Positions 46,310 through 56,255 of a stretch of DNA of 64,000 bases are shown in pieces; the first letter of the stretch is position 1; each line of letters begins with the position of its first letter. Origin of the DNA: Pseudomonas mucoides (lineage in GTDB: Bacteria; Pseudomonadota; Gammaproteobacteria; Pseudomonadales; Pseudomonadaceae). The stretch lies in contig NZ_JACOPW010000001.1 in assembly GCF_015461845.1 (NCBI RefSeq), positions 1,562,757 to 1,626,756 of the forward strand, given 5' to 3'. The notes beneath the pieces were generated by a model, which had not been told where the DNA came from, searched no databases, and saw nothing but the letters and a program-made list of their open reading frames with translations. The position numbers were made by a program, and so were the translations under genes.

Positions 46310-46965
46310 TGAGCACGCCCTACCCCGTTCGACTGGCCGGTGAAGACCTGTGGCTGCTGCCGGAAAAAGCCATTTACTGGCCAGCGCAACACGCCCTGCT
46401 CATTGCCGATGTGCATTTTGGTAAAGCAGCGGCGTATCGCAGCCTTGGCCAACCGGTGCCTCATGGCACGACCGCCAGTAATATCGCGGTGCTTGACGGC
46501 TTGCTGGCTGCCTTGCCCTGCCGCCAACTGATGTTTCTCGGGGATTTTCTTCACGGGCCCGGCTCTCATGCAGCGGCCACGTTGAGCGCGCTGGCCGAAT
46601 GGCGGGCTCGGCATGCTGATTTGCCGATGACGCTGATTCGCGGCAACCACGACAAACGAGCGGGCGATCCACCTGCCTCGCTGAACATCCGGGTAGTGCC
46701 TGAGCCGTTGCTACTGGGGCCGTTCGCCTTGCAGCATGAACCCGCCCCTCATCCTGATCGCCACGTGCTTGCCGGGCACGTCCATCCCGTTTATCGATTA
46801 AGAGGCAAAGGTCGGCAAAGTTTGCGACTGGCATGTTTCAGGCTGGGAGAAGCCGTCAGCCTGCTACCGGCCTTTGGGGCGTTTACCGGTGGGTATCAGG
46901 TCGAGCGGGATGACCGTTGCAGGATCTTTGTGATCGGCGACAACGAAATATGGCCAGTCAGCTGA
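46309..46965 (+). CDS. pdeM: Ligase-associated endonuclease/phosphoesterase PdeM
   Basis: 218-residue calcineurin-like phosphoesterase. Metal motifs in order: LIADVHFGK, FLGDFLHGPG, LIRGNHDK and LAGHVHPVY. It is the fourth member of the ligase-associated DNA repair set. It overlaps the helicase gene by one base (TGATG), so the two are coupled. The stop codon lies in the left arm of a 16-base inverted repeat that probably ends the transcript. Confidence 0.93.
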   Translation: MSTPYPVRLAGEDLWLLPEKAIYWPAQHALLIADVHFGKAAAYRSLGQPVPHGTTASNIAVLDGLLAALPCRQLMFLGDFLHGPGSHAAATLSALAEWRARHADLPMTLIRGNHDKRAGDPPASLNIRVVPEPLLLGPFALQHEPAPHPDRHVLAGHVHPVYRLRGKGRQSLRLACFRLGEAVSLLPAFGAFTGGYQVERDDRCRIFVIGDNEIWPVS

Positions 46966-46995
46966 AGTCTTCAAGGACATCAGCTGACTGGCCAT
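46950..46995. terminator. Terminator-like inverted repeat between pdeM and a small gene
   Basis: Perfect 16-base arms ATGGCCAGTCAGCTGA (46950-46965) and TCAGCTGACTGGCCAT (46980-46995) around a 14-base loop; T-rich sequence follows. The left arm contains the pdeM stop. Confidence 0.8.
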
Positions 46996-47012
46996 TCATT
47001 TTCAACAGCAGA

Positions 47013-47222
47013 TCATGCGACAGGCGCGGGAGGTGGTTCATCCGGCAAGGTCGGTTCACCGGGTTCCGTAGGCTGCTCGTTTGGAGTATCGGGGTCGGGT
47101 TGACCGGGGATGCCCCCCGCCATGCTGACGGGTGGATGTGCCAACAAGGACCAGGCCAAAACGCCAATCTGATTGGGCTCAAGCCTTGCCAGTTCGGCAC
47201 TTATTCGAGGATCGATCTTCAT
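47013..47222 (-). CDS. Small hypothetical protein with Pro-rich tail
   Basis: 69 residues. The first half (MKIDPRISAELARLEPNQIGVLAWSLLAHPP) looks folded and the second is Pro/Glu-rich and probably disordered (PGQPDPDTPNEQPTEPGEP). ATG at 47222 has CAGGAG seven bases upstream; the longer frame to 47279 is not needed. No family recognised. It is convergent with pdeM and followed on the right by dcd in the same direction. Confidence 0.6.
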   Translation of the reverse strand: MKIDPRISAELARLEPNQIGVLAWSLLAHPPVSMAGGIPGQPDPDTPNEQPTEPGEPTLPDEPPPAPVA

Positions 47223-47329
47223 AAAGCACTCCTGAGCGAAGGCCCCGTCCGCTGTGCGCGAACCGGGCAGTACACCCAATAGAGTGTCTACCCGCTCAAG
47301 AATTCCCGCTGATTGGCCAGATGAACGGA

Positions 47330-47896
47330 TCAGGTGCGCGGCAGAGTCACTCCACGTTGCCCCTGATACTTGCCGCCACGGTCCTTATATGAGACTTCGC
47401 ACTCTTCGTCAGACTCAAGGAACAGCATCTGCGCCACACCTTCGTTCGCGTAGATTTTTGCCGGCAGATTGGTGGTGTTGGAAAACTCCAGGGTCACGTG
47501 ACCTTCCCACTCGGGCTCGAGCGGGGTGACGTTGACGATGATGCCGCAGCGCGCGTAGGTGCTTTTACCCAGGCAAATGGTCAATACATTGCGCGGAATG
47601 CGGAAGTATTCGACGGTGCTGGCCAGGGCGAAGGAGTTAGGCGGAATGATGCAGACGTCACTGTGGATATCGACGAAGCTGCCCGCATCGAAGTTTTTCG
47701 GGTCGACGATCGCCGAATTGATGTTGGTAAACACCTTGAAGTGATTGGTGCAACGCACATCGTAGCCGTAGCTGGACACGCCGTAGGAGATCACACGGCT
47801 ATCGTCGCTGCCGCGCACCTGGCGCTCAACGAAAGGTTCGATCATCCCGTGCTCTTGCGCCATGCGGCGAATCCACTTGTCCGATTTGATGCTCAT
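47330..47896 (-). CDS. dcd: dCTP deaminase
   Basis: 188-residue trimeric enzyme that turns dCTP into dUTP, the main source of dUMP for thymidylate in gamma-proteobacteria. Catalytic and binding residues are in [16 protein letters not shown] (Ser112, Arg116) and [15 protein letters not shown] (Glu137, the general base), with the C-terminal closing loop [10 protein letters not shown]. Full normal length with no changes at key sites. Confidence 0.97.
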   Translation of the reverse strand: MSIKSDKWIRRMAQEHGMIEPFVERQVRGSDDSRVISYGVSSYGYDVRCTNHFKVFTNINSAIVDPKNFDAGSFVDIHSDVCIIPPNSFALASTVEYFRIPRNVLTICLGKSTYARCGIIVNVTPLEPEWEGHVTLEFSNTTNLPAKIYANEGVAQMLFLESDEECEVSYKDRGGKYQGQRGVTLPRT

Positions 47897-48250
47897 GGCG
47901 GGTGTCCTGAATAGCGAGGTGGAAAAATTCTGTCCGGCATCTTACCGGGCGCGCGCTCCGGGTTCAAAGTGTGGGGCACAATTCTCGACGATGTCCCATG
48001 AATTCAGGGCCTTTGCGTCAAACCAATGGACCGTCAGTCCTGAAAACAGAGAAACCTTCGCAAGAAGCATTGGCACGTCCCGGAAAAAGGGTTAAGGTGG
48101 CGCCACTGTGCTGCTTGTGTCACTGAGAATCTCTACACGATATGTTGAATTTCGATCCAACCATCTACAAGAATTTTTCCTGCTCTTTGCACTCAGTCTC
48201 GGCCAGGGTTCTTCCTGAGTCGCAGTTATCTTTGTTCAAGGAGTTACACC
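47897..48250. other. Divergent dcd/csp intergenic region with long csp leader
   Basis: 354 bases with no gene. The right half is the likely promoter and long 5' leader of the cold-shock gene, as is usual for csp genes whose mRNA leaders respond to temperature; AAGGAG at 48237-48242 is the ribosome site. I cannot place a promoter with certainty; TATGTT at 48140-48145 is one possible -10 box. Confidence 0.5.
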
Positions 48251-48460
48251 ATGTCTAATCGCCAAACCGGTACCGTTAAGTGGTTCAACGATGAAAAAGG
48301 CTTCGGCTTCATCACTCCACAATCCGGTGACGACCTGTTCGTTCACTTCAAAGCTATCCAATCCGACGGCTTCAAAAGCCTGAAAGAAGGCCAACAGGTT
48401 TCTTTCATCGCTACCCGCGGTCAGAAAGGCATGCAAGCTGAAGAAGTTCAAGTTATCTAA
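48251..48460 (+). CDS. Cold-shock protein (CspA family)
   Basis: 69-residue single cold-shock domain, an RNA chaperone that melts mRNA structure in the cold. RNP1 is KGFGFITP and RNP2 is DLFVHFKAI; the start [21 protein letters not shown] is typical of Pseudomonas CapB/CspD-like proteins. ATG preceded by CAAGGAGTTACACC. A strong terminator follows. Confidence 0.96.
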   Translation: MSNRQTGTVKWFNDEKGFGFITPQSGDDLFVHFKAIQSDGFKSLKEGQQVSFIATRGQKGMQAEEVQVI

Positions 48461-48477
48461 CTTGTACTTGCTTTAGT

Positions 48478-48510
48478 AAAAAGCCCCGCCCTTAAAAGCG
48501 GGGCTTTTTT
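48478..48510 (+). terminator. Terminator of the cold-shock gene
   Basis: AAAAGCCCCGC..GCGGGGCTTTTTT: a stem of about 10 pairs with a six-T run. Confidence 0.93.
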
Positions 48511-48536
48511 GTGCCTGTGTGTTTTTGCAGGCAAAA

Positions 48537-48565
48537 AAAATCGCAGCCCCCAGGCTGCGATTTTT
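48537..48565 (-). terminator. Terminator of the DUF481 gene
   Basis: AAAATCGCAGCC..GGCTGCGATTTTT hairpin with A/T runs on both sides, just after the stop of the minus-strand DUF481 gene. Confidence 0.88.
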
Positions 48566-48575
48566 CTTTGACGCC

Positions 48576-49583
48576 TTACCAGGCCACGCCAAACCCTGCG
48601 GTGTAGCGCGTCTTGTCCAGATCAGATTCATCGGTACCGCTGATGATATCCCGCTCCGCCTTCAGGTTAAGCGAAGCCCATTCGGTTACCTTGTAGCGCA
48701 AGCCAATTTCTGAATCCAGCGCGTAATCGGCCACGCCCGACAACGGCTTGCCAATCTCCCCATTGGTGAAGAACTCCACCTTCTTGCCAATCAGGTAGCG
48801 GTTGTAATCCCACTTCATCGCCAGGGAATAGAAGTTTTCCTTGCTGCCGTCGGTGAACTCGTAGTCCGTACGGTTGACCAGCGAGCCCAGGGAGAATGCG
48901 CCCAATTCGTTGTCCCAGAACTGGTAGCCCGGACCGGTACCGACGGTGCGCTGACGGGACAGGTCTTCGACTTTGTCGCGCTTATAAACAGCCCGACCCT
49001 GCCAGAACCATTTTTCGGTGAGGAAGCGGTCGAGGGAGTATTCAGCCCGCCAGTTGTCTGTGGTCACCACGCCATCCTGGAATTCGCGGTTGTACTCGCC
49101 TTCTGCGATATGCCGCCATTTACCGTGGCGCGCCGTGGTCTTGAAGTCGATGTCGTAGTCGTCGGTGTCATTTTCCGCCCGCTGGTAATCCAGCGCGGCG
49201 TCGATATTGCCCTTCCACACCAGATCTTCCACGACCGGCTTGGGTTTGAGGATCTGCTGGATACTGGCCAACTCGACCGTCTTTGGTGCCTCGCCGTTTT
49301 GCAGCGTCACCTTGCCGTCATCGGCCGCATGCAGCGACTTGGTCTTCTCGCCGGTGTAGGCATCCTGCTTGACCAGCAACTCCTGATCACTCTCCAGGGT
49401 TTTGACCTGCTTCCAGTCGATCGGGACCGCACCGGCGTACTCGGTTTGAATCAGCAATTTGCCGCCATCGAACAGCGTGATCTTGCCGCTCAGCTTGTCA
49501 CCGTTCTTCAACCAGACGGTATCAGCGAGCAAAGGTGAGGAGGCACTGGCAACAGCGAGGCACAGCAAGGTTCTGGACAACAT
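48576..49583 (-). CDS. DUF481 outer membrane protein
   Basis: 335 residues with a signal peptide (cut near SPLLA). A first part (DTVWLKNGDKLSGKITLFDGGKLLIQTEYAGAVPI) resembles the periplasmic domain in such proteins, and the rest is a DUF481 beta-barrel with alternating residues and aromatic girdle (AEYSLDRFLTEKWFWQGRAVYKRD). The C-terminal residue is Trp (FGVAW), typical of barrel proteins inserted by BAM. The ATG at 49583 is preferred to a TTG at 49601. Function unknown; family members are sometimes salt-induced (YdiY). Confidence 0.85.
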   Translation of the reverse strand: MLSRTLLCLAVASASSPLLADTVWLKNGDKLSGKITLFDGGKLLIQTEYAGAVPIDWKQVKTLESDQELLVKQDAYTGEKTKSLHAADDGKVTLQNGEAPKTVELASIQQILKPKPVVEDLVWKGNIDAALDYQRAENDTDDYDIDFKTTARHGKWRHIAEGEYNREFQDGVVTTDNWRAEYSLDRFLTEKWFWQGRAVYKRDKVEDLSRQRTVGTGPGYQFWDNELGAFSLGSLVNRTDYEFTDGSKENFYSLAMKWDYNRYLIGKKVEFFTNGEIGKPLSGVADYALDSEIGLRYKVTEWASLNLKAERDIISGTDESDLDKTRYTAGFGVAW

Positions 49584-49747
49584 AAGCAAAGACAGGCTCA
49601 AGATTGCGAAAAAAAGTCGGCATTATCCTCAGGAATAAGGCCCTAGCAAGGACTGACCCGACTATTTCTATTGAGTTCATTTCTCAATCAGTGATCCACG
49701 ACTTACTCTACAGACGGCAAAGCGAACTTTTTCAGGAACCACCGGAC

Positions 49748-50101
49748 GTGACCGACCCAACCGCTGATACCGAAAGCCCGGCGCAAATCCGACGCACGGC
49801 GCTGTACCTGACCCTGGCACAAGTGCCCGAGGGCAAAGTGGTGAGCTATGGTCAATTGGCAGAGCTGGCCGGACTCGGTCGCGCCGCTCGCTGGGTCGGA
49901 CGCACACTGAGCCAATTGCCGGGTGACACGAAACTGCCTTGGCACCGGGTGCTGGGGGCCGGTGGTCGGATCAGCCTGCCGGTGGGCAGCCCTTCAGGGG
50001 ATGAGCAGCGCGCGCGATTACGTGCTGAAGGCATCAGTGTCCTGAATAATCGTGTTGATATTCAGCGCCATGGCTGGCGTCCGGTAGAGCACAGCGGTTA
50101 G
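49748..50101 (+). CDS. Alkyltransferase-like (ATL) protein, MGMT family
   Basis: 117 residues, the C-terminal DNA-binding domain of O6-alkylguanine transferases. The active-site PCHR is replaced by LPWHRVLGAGG: Trp instead of the acceptor Cys, the mark of ATL proteins, which bind alkylated guanine without removing the group and hand it to nucleotide excision repair. The wHTH with the Arg finger is in GQLAELAGLGRAARWVGRTL. GTG at 49748 with AGGAA upstream fits the family length; the frame reaches back to 49604 without support. Confidence 0.88.
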   Translation: MTDPTADTESPAQIRRTALYLTLAQVPEGKVVSYGQLAELAGLGRAARWVGRTLSQLPGDTKLPWHRVLGAGGRISLPVGSPSGDEQRARLRAEGISVLNNRVDIQRHGWRPVEHSG

Positions 50102-50145
50102 AGTGCGCCCTTTGTTTCCGTATTTCTTGAGGCAGACTCCAGCCC

Positions 50146-51705
50146 ATGCCCCGTAAAACCTGGCGCGCCGCGCTCGCCGCCTATGCCAGCCCCTCGACGC
50201 TCGTGTTGTTGCTGCTTGGTTTCGCCGCCGGCCTGCCCTACATGCTGGTGTTTTCAACGCTTTCCGTCTGGCTTCGCGAGGCCGGTGTAGCCCGCGAAAC
50301 CATTGGTTATGCAAGCCTGATCGGCTTGGCCTACGCCTTTAAATGGGTGTGGTCCCCGTTGCTGGACCAATGGCGCCTGCCATTTCTCGGCAAGCTGGGG
50401 CGTCGACGCTCGTGGCTGGTGCTATCGCAGTCGCTGGTGATCCTCGGTCTGATCGGCATGGGGTTTTGCGACCCACAAAAACACTTGTCCTGGTTGATCG
50501 CTATTGCCGTGGTCGTTGCCTTCGCTTCGGCGACGCAAGACATCGCTGTAGACGCCTATCGCCTGGAAATCGCCGAAGACAGTCGCCAGGCCGCCCTCGC
50601 CGCCAGCTATATGTCCGGCTATCGAATCGCCGCGTTGCTGGCGACCGCCGGCGCCCTGTTCTTCGCCGAGGGTTTCGGCTCCACCGGCTTCAACTATCAG
50701 CATTCGGCCTGGGCCGGCACCTACGTGCTGTTCGGCGCCCTGATGATCCCGGCGTTGCTCACCTCGATATTCATGCGCGAACCGCCCGTGCCACTGCGCA
50801 CCCAGCTTCAGGCCGGCCGCTACAGCTTTGTGCATCAACTGGCGTCGGTGTTCGTGCTGATCGTGCTGTTGGTGTCCGTGCCCGCCATGTTCACCCAGCT
50901 CTATAACACCGACTTCGCCAGCGTGCTGTTCGGCGGCGTCAGCCTGCTCGATCTGGTCCTCGAAGACCGGGCGCTGCTGCGGGCGATTCTCTACACCACG
51001 CTGACCGCCCTGTGCCTGTCGACCATGGGTCGCCGCGGTCTGGCGCCCGTGCTGACGCCGGTCAACGACTTCATTACGCGCTACCGCTGGCAAGCGTTCC
51101 TGCTGCTCGGCTTGATCGCCACCTACCGGATGTCCGACACGGTCATGGGCGTCATGGCTAACGTGTTCTATATCGATCAGGGCTTCACCAAAGATCAGAT
51201 TGCCGGTGTCAGCAAGATCTTCGGTTTGATCATGACGCTGGTCGGCGCTGGCATGGGCGGCCTGTTGATCGTGCGCTTCGGCATTCTGCCGATTCTGCTG
51301 ATCGGCGGCATTACATCGGCCGGCACCAACTTGTTGTTCCTGATGCTCGCCGACATGGGCGCCAACCTGAACATGCTGATCGTCACCATTTCCCTGGACA
51401 ACTTCAGTTCCGGCCTGGCGACCTCGGCGTTCGTCGCCTACCTGTCGAGCCTGACCAACCTCAAGTTCTCCGCCACCCAGTACGCCCTGCTCAGTTCAAT
51501 CATGCTGCTGCTGCCACGCCTGATCGGCGGGTACTCAGGGGTCATGGTCGAGAAGTTCGGCTACCACAATTTTTTCTTGATCACTGCCCTGCTCGGTGTT
51601 CCGACACTGCTGCTGATCGCCCTGCACTGGTACCAGGAAAGCCGTCGCGCAGGCCCGACACCGACACCGGAACCGGTGCCGACCCAGATCGTGGAAGAAT
51701 CGTAG
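50146..51705 (+). CDS. ampG: AmpG-type muropeptide permease
   Basis: 519-residue MFS permease with 12-14 hydrophobic segments. It begins [30 protein letters not shown], as in AmpG, with [27 protein letters not shown] as the A-motif region and [10 protein letters not shown] in TM4-5. AmpG brings GlcNAc-anhydroMurNAc peptides from the periplasm into the cell for recycling and so sets AmpR-controlled beta-lactamase induction. Pseudomonads may carry a second homologue (AmpP); the call between them is by overall resemblance. Confidence 0.85.
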   Translation: MPRKTWRAALAAYASPSTLVLLLLGFAAGLPYMLVFSTLSVWLREAGVARETIGYASLIGLAYAFKWVWSPLLDQWRLPFLGKLGRRRSWLVLSQSLVILGLIGMGFCDPQKHLSWLIAIAVVVAFASATQDIAVDAYRLEIAEDSRQAALAASYMSGYRIAALLATAGALFFAEGFGSTGFNYQHSAWAGTYVLFGALMIPALLTSIFMREPPVPLRTQLQAGRYSFVHQLASVFVLIVLLVSVPAMFTQLYNTDFASVLFGGVSLLDLVLEDRALLRAILYTTLTALCLSTMGRRGLAPVLTPVNDFITRYRWQAFLLLGLIATYRMSDTVMGVMANVFYIDQGFTKDQIAGVSKIFGLIMTLVGAGMGGLLIVRFGILPILLIGGITSAGTNLLFLMLADMGANLNMLIVTISLDNFSSGLATSAFVAYLSSLTNLKFSATQYALLSSIMLLLPRLIGGYSGVMVEKFGYHNFFLITALLGVPTLLLIALHWYQESRRAGPTPTPEPVPTQIVEES

Positions 51706-51835
51706 GAAGCATCGCAAAGGGCGGCATGAATCCCGCCCTCGTGCCACACCACCGACCGCACGCCTGTACGCCAGCGGATCTCGCCCGTACAATGCTCCGT
51801 CATTTCTCGTCATCAGCAACCGACAACGGCCAACC

Positions 51836-53551
51836 ATGCGCACCAGTCAATTTTTGCTCGCCACACAGAAAGAAACGCCTTCCGACGCGGTCGTGATCAG
51901 CCACCAGCTGATGCTGCGCGCCGGCATGATCCGCAAACTCGCCTCGGGCCTCTACACCTGGCTGCCGATGGGCTTGCGAGTGATGCGCAAGGTCGAAGCC
52001 GTCGTTCGTGAAGAAATGAACGCCGCGGGCTCTCTCGAAGTGTTGATGCCGAGCACACAACCGGCTGAGCTGTGGCAGGAATCCGGTCGCTGGGAAGAAT
52101 ACGGCCCTGAATTGCTGCGCTTCAAGGATCGCCACGGTCGCGATTTCTGCGCCGGCCCGACCCACGAAGAAGTCATCACCGACCTGATGCGCAACGAGTT
52201 GAGCAGCTACAAACAGCTGCCGATCAACCTGTACCAGATCCAGACCAAATTCCGTGATGAGATCCGTCCACGCTTCGGTTTGATGCGCGGCCGTGAATTC
52301 ATCATGAAGGACGCCTACTCGTTCCACGCGGACCAGCCTTCGCTGCAAGTCACTTACGACCGCATGCACCAGGCGTACTGCAACGTGTTCACCCGCCTGG
52401 GCCTGAAGTTCCGCCCTGTAGAAGCCGACAACGGCTCCATCGGCGGTGCCGGCTCCCACGAGTTCCACGTTCTGGCTGAATCCGGCGAAGACGACATCGT
52501 CTTCAGCAACGGTTCCGACTACGCGGCGAACATCGAGAAAGCCGAAGCCGTGCCGCGTGAAACTTCTCGTCCAGCACCGGCCGAAGAACTGCGCCTGGTC
52601 GATACGCCTGACACCAAGACCATTGCCGCGCTGGTGGAAAAATTCAATCTGCCGATCGAAAAGACCATCAAGACCCTGGTCGTTCACGCAGAAGAGAAAG
52701 GCAAGCTGATTGCCCTGATCATCCGTGGCGACCATGAGCTGAACGAAATCAAGGCCGCCAACCAGCCAGGCGTTGCCAGCCCACTGGTGATGGCGTCCGA
52801 AAGCGAACTGCGCGACGCCATTGGCGCCGGCGCCGGTTCTCTCGGCCCGCTGAACCTGCCACTGCCAATCATCATCGACCGCTCCGTCGAGCTGATGAGC
52901 GACTTCGGCATCGGTGCCAACATCGACGACAAGCACTACTTCGGCGTGAACTGGGAGCGTGATCTGCCGGTTCCGACCGTTGCCGACCTGCGCAACGTAG
53001 TCGCCGGCGACCCAAGCCCGGATGGCAAGGGCACCCTGGAAATCAAGCGCGGCATCGAAGTCGGGCACATCTTCCAGCTGGGCAACAAGTACAGCAAAGC
53101 GATGAAGTGCGAAGTGCTGGGCGAGAACGGCAAGCCGGTTACCCTGGAAATGGGTTGCTACGGCATCGGCGTTTCCCGCGTGGTCGCGGCGGCCATTGAG
53201 CAGAATAACGACGCCAACGGCATCATCTGGAGCGACACGCTTGCGCCGTTCCAGGTTGCCTTGGTGCCATTGCGCTACGAAACCGAACAGGTTCGCGAAG
53301 CCACTGACAAGCTGTACGCAGAACTGACGGCTGCCGGCTTCGAAGTCCTGCTGGACGACCGCGACAAGAAAACCAGCCCGGGCATCAAGTTTGCGGACAT
53401 GGAGCTGATCGGCATTCCTCACCGGATCGTGGTCAGTGACCGCGGCCTCGCCGAAGGCAATCTGGAATACAAAAGCCGCACCGAACCTGAAGCGCAAGCG
53501 CTGCCGGTCGCTGACGTGCTGTCTTTCCTCCAGGCCCGTATCCGCCGCTGA
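51836..53551 (+). CDS. proS: Prolyl-tRNA synthetase
   Basis: 571-residue class II synthetase of the bacterial type with an inserted editing domain. Start [15 protein letters not shown]; motif 2 [38 protein letters not shown] and [16 protein letters not shown] (motif 3). The editing (INS) domain lies about residues 225-390 and includes [30 protein letters not shown]. It clears Ala-tRNA(Pro). Full length. Confidence 0.97.
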   Translation: MRTSQFLLATQKETPSDAVVISHQLMLRAGMIRKLASGLYTWLPMGLRVMRKVEAVVREEMNAAGSLEVLMPSTQPAELWQESGRWEEYGPELLRFKDRHGRDFCAGPTHEEVITDLMRNELSSYKQLPINLYQIQTKFRDEIRPRFGLMRGREFIMKDAYSFHADQPSLQVTYDRMHQAYCNVFTRLGLKFRPVEADNGSIGGAGSHEFHVLAESGEDDIVFSNGSDYAANIEKAEAVPRETSRPAPAEELRLVDTPDTKTIAALVEKFNLPIEKTIKTLVVHAEEKGKLIALIIRGDHELNEIKAANQPGVASPLVMASESELRDAIGAGAGSLGPLNLPLPIIIDRSVELMSDFGIGANIDDKHYFGVNWERDLPVPTVADLRNVVAGDPSPDGKGTLEIKRGIEVGHIFQLGNKYSKAMKCEVLGENGKPVTLEMGCYGIGVSRVVAAAIEQNNDANGIIWSDTLAPFQVALVPLRYETEQVREATDKLYAELTAAGFEVLLDDRDKKTSPGIKFADMELIGIPHRIVVSDRGLAEGNLEYKSRTEPEAQALPVADVLSFLQARIRR

Positions 53552-53568
53552 CACCAGATAGAGAAGTC

Positions 53569-54522
53569 ATGTTCAAGCGAAACACCTTAGGCCTCGGTGG
53601 TGCCGCCCTGTGCGGCACCCTGCTGGTCAGCGGCTGCGCCAATCACATGTCGCAACGCAGCGAGCACGAGGAACGTGTCGAGCGCAAACTGCTCGATCAC
53701 AGCCTGCAGATCGATGTCGGCGAGCCCAAGGTGCTTGATCTGCCGCAACGTCGGGTGAAAATCCACGAGCAGAAGACCTTCGAAGTCACCGAATTTGAAG
53801 TCACGCGCCACTACGATCGCTACACGCCTTACCAACCCTGGCGGGAGGTCTACGAGGTCCCGCTGGGCGCAGTGGCCGTCGTGGCCGGTGTCGGTGCGAA
53901 CGTGGTTAACGTGTTTGCCCTCGGCAATCTGCCCGACAGCGTGACCAAGGATTGGCTGAGCTACGGTTTCGCCGGGCTCAACCCGTTCATGAACGTGCAA
54001 TCCCACGGTCGTGCGCAGCAAAACCTGGCCGGTATCGATGAGGTTCAGCGCGACAAACGCACCGAATACTCGAGCCTGCCCTGGAGTGAGCGTCCGGTGG
54101 AGGTCAAGGCCGGCAAGGAAACCTTCGAGCTGAGCACCGACAAAAACGGCGTTCTGCGCCTGAATCTGCTGGACAGCCCGTTCGCCGAACATGACATCAA
54201 TCATCTGACCCGCCTGCTGATCAGCGTCGAAGATGGGCAGGACGATGTGCATACCGACTCATCCCTGGCGGTCAGCAGCTCTTTGCGCGGCAAGTTGCTC
54301 GAAGCCCACGGGCTGATTTATGACGACCTTGAAGACGACGAAGTGAGCCAGTGGGTACACCGGGTCAAGCGCCTTTCAGACCTGGGTCTTGAAGAAGAAG
54401 CCAGCGAACTGGAACAAAGCCTGATCGAACTGACGCGCAATGATCCTGAGTTGCAGACTGAATTTCTCAAGTCGTTGACCAAGGATGCAGGGCGTTTGGT
54501 AGCGGATCCGGGACCGAACTAA
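53569..54522 (+). CDS. Putative lipoprotein downstream of proS
   Basis: 317 residues. The signal peptide ends TLLVSGC (Cys near 23). The protein is mostly soluble: KVLDLPQRRVKIHEQKTFEVTEFEVTRHYDRYTPYQPWREVYE, then one hydrophobic segment (VPLGAVAVVAGVGANVVNVFALG), then acidic helices at the C-terminus (LSDLGLEEEASELEQSLIEL). It starts 17 bases after proS and may share its transcript. I do not recognise a family beyond a Pseudomonas hypothetical. Confidence 0.75.
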   Translation: MFKRNTLGLGGAALCGTLLVSGCANHMSQRSEHEERVERKLLDHSLQIDVGEPKVLDLPQRRVKIHEQKTFEVTEFEVTRHYDRYTPYQPWREVYEVPLGAVAVVAGVGANVVNVFALGNLPDSVTKDWLSYGFAGLNPFMNVQSHGRAQQNLAGIDEVQRDKRTEYSSLPWSERPVEVKAGKETFELSTDKNGVLRLNLLDSPFAEHDINHLTRLLISVEDGQDDVHTDSSLAVSSSLRGKLLEAHGLIYDDLEDDEVSQWVHRVKRLSDLGLEEEASELEQSLIELTRNDPELQTEFLKSLTKDAGRLVADPGPN

Positions 54523-54526
54523 AAGC

Positions 54527-54603
54527 ATCACGATCAAGCTCGCTCCCACACTGGATCTATGCAACACCGTAGATCCTTGTGGGAGCGAGCTTGCTCGCGA
54601 TGA
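54527..54603. repeat. REP pair (GGGAGCGAGCTTGC type), left arm truncated
   Basis: Right arm TGTGGGAGCGAGCTTGCTCG.. to 54603 is intact. Left arm CGATCAAGCTCGCTCCCACA at 54531 lacks the GCGAG part, so the pair is asymmetric. It lies between the convergent lipoprotein and dinB genes. Confidence 0.85.
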
Positions 54604-54624
54604 GGCCCTCAATTCACCACCAAA

Positions 54625-55686
54625 CTACCGCTCAAACAACTCCATCTGCTCAAACCCGCCCCGCAAATCCTCAAGCCTGACCCCAACCCCCAACAACCGC
54701 ACCGGTTTCCCGCCGCGATTGAACGCCTGGGTCAGTAAAAGCTGATAACTCCCCAAATCCCGCCCTGCCCCGGCCTGCTCCAGCGTGGTCTGGGTAAAGT
54801 CGTGGAATTTCACTTTGACGAACGGCTTGCCCGGCCGATAGCTGCTATCGATTCGCGCCATGCGCCCCGCCAGGGTTTCCAGCAGTTCGGGCAATTTATC
54901 CAGGCAGCTCACCAGGTCCGGCAAGTCTACGTCGTAGGTGTTTTCAACACTGATCGACTGCCGCCGACTGTCGTTGTGGACCAAACGGTCATCTATCCCA
55001 CGGGCCAGACTCCAGAGTCGCTCACCAAAGCTGCCGAATTCACGCACCAACGCCAATTTGTCCCACTCGCGTAAATGCGAGCAATCGACGATGCCGAGCC
55101 TGCCCAGCTTATCGGCCGTGACTTTACCCACGCCGTGGAGTTTGCTGACTGGCAAGCCGCTGACAAAGTCTTCCACTTGATCCGGCGTGATGACGAACAG
55201 CCCGTTGGGTTTTTTCCAGTCACTGGCGATTTTGGCCAGAAACTTGTTCGGTGCCACACCGGCCGACACGGTGATATGCAATTGATTGGACACCCGCCGA
55301 CGGATGTCCTGGGCGATACGTGTCGCGCTGCCACCGAAATGCGCACTGTCCGACACGTCGAGGTAGGCCTCATCGAGGGACAGCGGTTCGATCATGTCGG
55401 TGTAGTCGCGAAAGATCGTGTGAATTTCCTTCGACGCTTCTCTATAGGCGTCCATGCGCGGCTTGACGATGGTCAGGTCCGGGCACAGCTTCAACGCATG
55501 CCCGGAAGACATGGCTGAACGCACGCCATAGGCGCGCGCCTCATAGTTACAGGTCGCAATCACTCCCCGCCGATCCGCCGAACCACCCACTGCCAACGGT
55601 TTGCCGGCCAGGCGCGGGTCGTCACGCATCTCGATGGCAGCGTAAAAGCAGTCACAATCGACGTGGATGATTTTTCGCTGGGTCAT
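54625..55686 (-). CDS. dinB: DNA polymerase IV (DinB)
   Basis: 353-residue Y-family polymerase for lesion bypass. The metal-binding acids are in HVDCDCFY (D10) and LDEAYLD (D105, E106); RRGVIATCNYEARAYGVRSAM is the fingers region. Little-finger domain starts near residue 235. The C-terminal MELFER is the likely beta-clamp contact (QMELF). The ATG at 55686 gives MTQRKIIHVDCDC; the frame extends to 55767 through the promoter. A LexA box at 55755-55770 places it in the SOS regulon. Confidence 0.96.
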   Translation of the reverse strand: MTQRKIIHVDCDCFYAAIEMRDDPRLAGKPLAVGGSADRRGVIATCNYEARAYGVRSAMSSGHALKLCPDLTIVKPRMDAYREASKEIHTIFRDYTDMIEPLSLDEAYLDVSDSAHFGGSATRIAQDIRRRVSNQLHITVSAGVAPNKFLAKIASDWKKPNGLFVITPDQVEDFVSGLPVSKLHGVGKVTADKLGRLGIVDCSHLREWDKLALVREFGSFGERLWSLARGIDDRLVHNDSRRQSISVENTYDVDLPDLVSCLDKLPELLETLAGRMARIDSSYRPGKPFVKVKFHDFTQTTLEQAGAGRDLGSYQLLLTQAFNRGGKPVRLLGVGVRLEDLRGGFEQMELFER

Positions 55687-55754
55687 ATAAAAGCGCAGTT
55701 CATGACGGAGAAAGGGCGTGTTGGCGTGTCGGATAAGCAGTATCTCACTCGCAC

Positions 55755-55770
55755 CTGTATATAGCACCAG
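55755..55770 (-). promoter_or_regulatory. LexA (SOS) box of dinB
   Basis: CTGTATATAGCACCAG fits the consensus CTG-N10-CAG with the A+T-rich TATATA centre. It lies 68 bases upstream of the dinB start. Confidence 0.88.
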
Positions 55771-55945
55771 TAGTCTGAATGTTCTTTTTCACACGTAGGA
55801 AAGGACCCAGTGCATTTATTTTATCAATCGACTGAGAGCATCCAATAGAGCTGCAAGCCTTGCCGGGCGTGCCTTTCAGCCGTTATCCAGGTCTTGATTG
55901 CAAGCTAAGCGGTTGAACAGGAACAGGTTTTTCCATAATTTGAGG

Positions 55946-55973
55946 TTGACACCCCGGCGATCCTCTGTAGAAT
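55946..55973 (+). promoter_or_regulatory. Promoter of initiator tRNA copy 1
   Basis: TTGACA at 55946-55951 and TAGAAT at 55968-55973 with a 16-base spacer, 13 bases before the tRNA. The copy at 56256-56283 is nearly identical. Confidence 0.85.
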
Positions 55974-55986
55974 GCCGACACACAGA

Positions 55987-56063
<77 letters not shown>

Positions 56064-56069
56064 AACATC

Positions 56070-56101
56070 AAAAAAGGCTACTCGAAAGAGTGGCCTTTTT
56101 T
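56070..56101 (+). terminator. Terminator of initiator tRNA copy 1
   Basis: AAAAAAGGC..ACTC-GAAA-GAGT..GCCTTTTTT, a stem with a GAAA loop and a T run. Confidence 0.92.
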
Positions 56102-56255
56102 GTGCGCGCCTGTTTTGTAGGTGTGAGCGAAGAAATGGCGCCTTTAGATGATCGTGGCCAGAAATGAGAAATCGTTCTGATTCCGAAACTTAGGTCTCCC
56201 CTGCAACCGTTCGCCCGCTCATTTGCGCTTATTTGACCTATATCGGGATTAACGG

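Noticed and set aside
51800..53554. Minus-strand frame of 584 codons over proS
   Set aside because: Covers exactly the proS gene in the opposite direction; only proS is a known protein.
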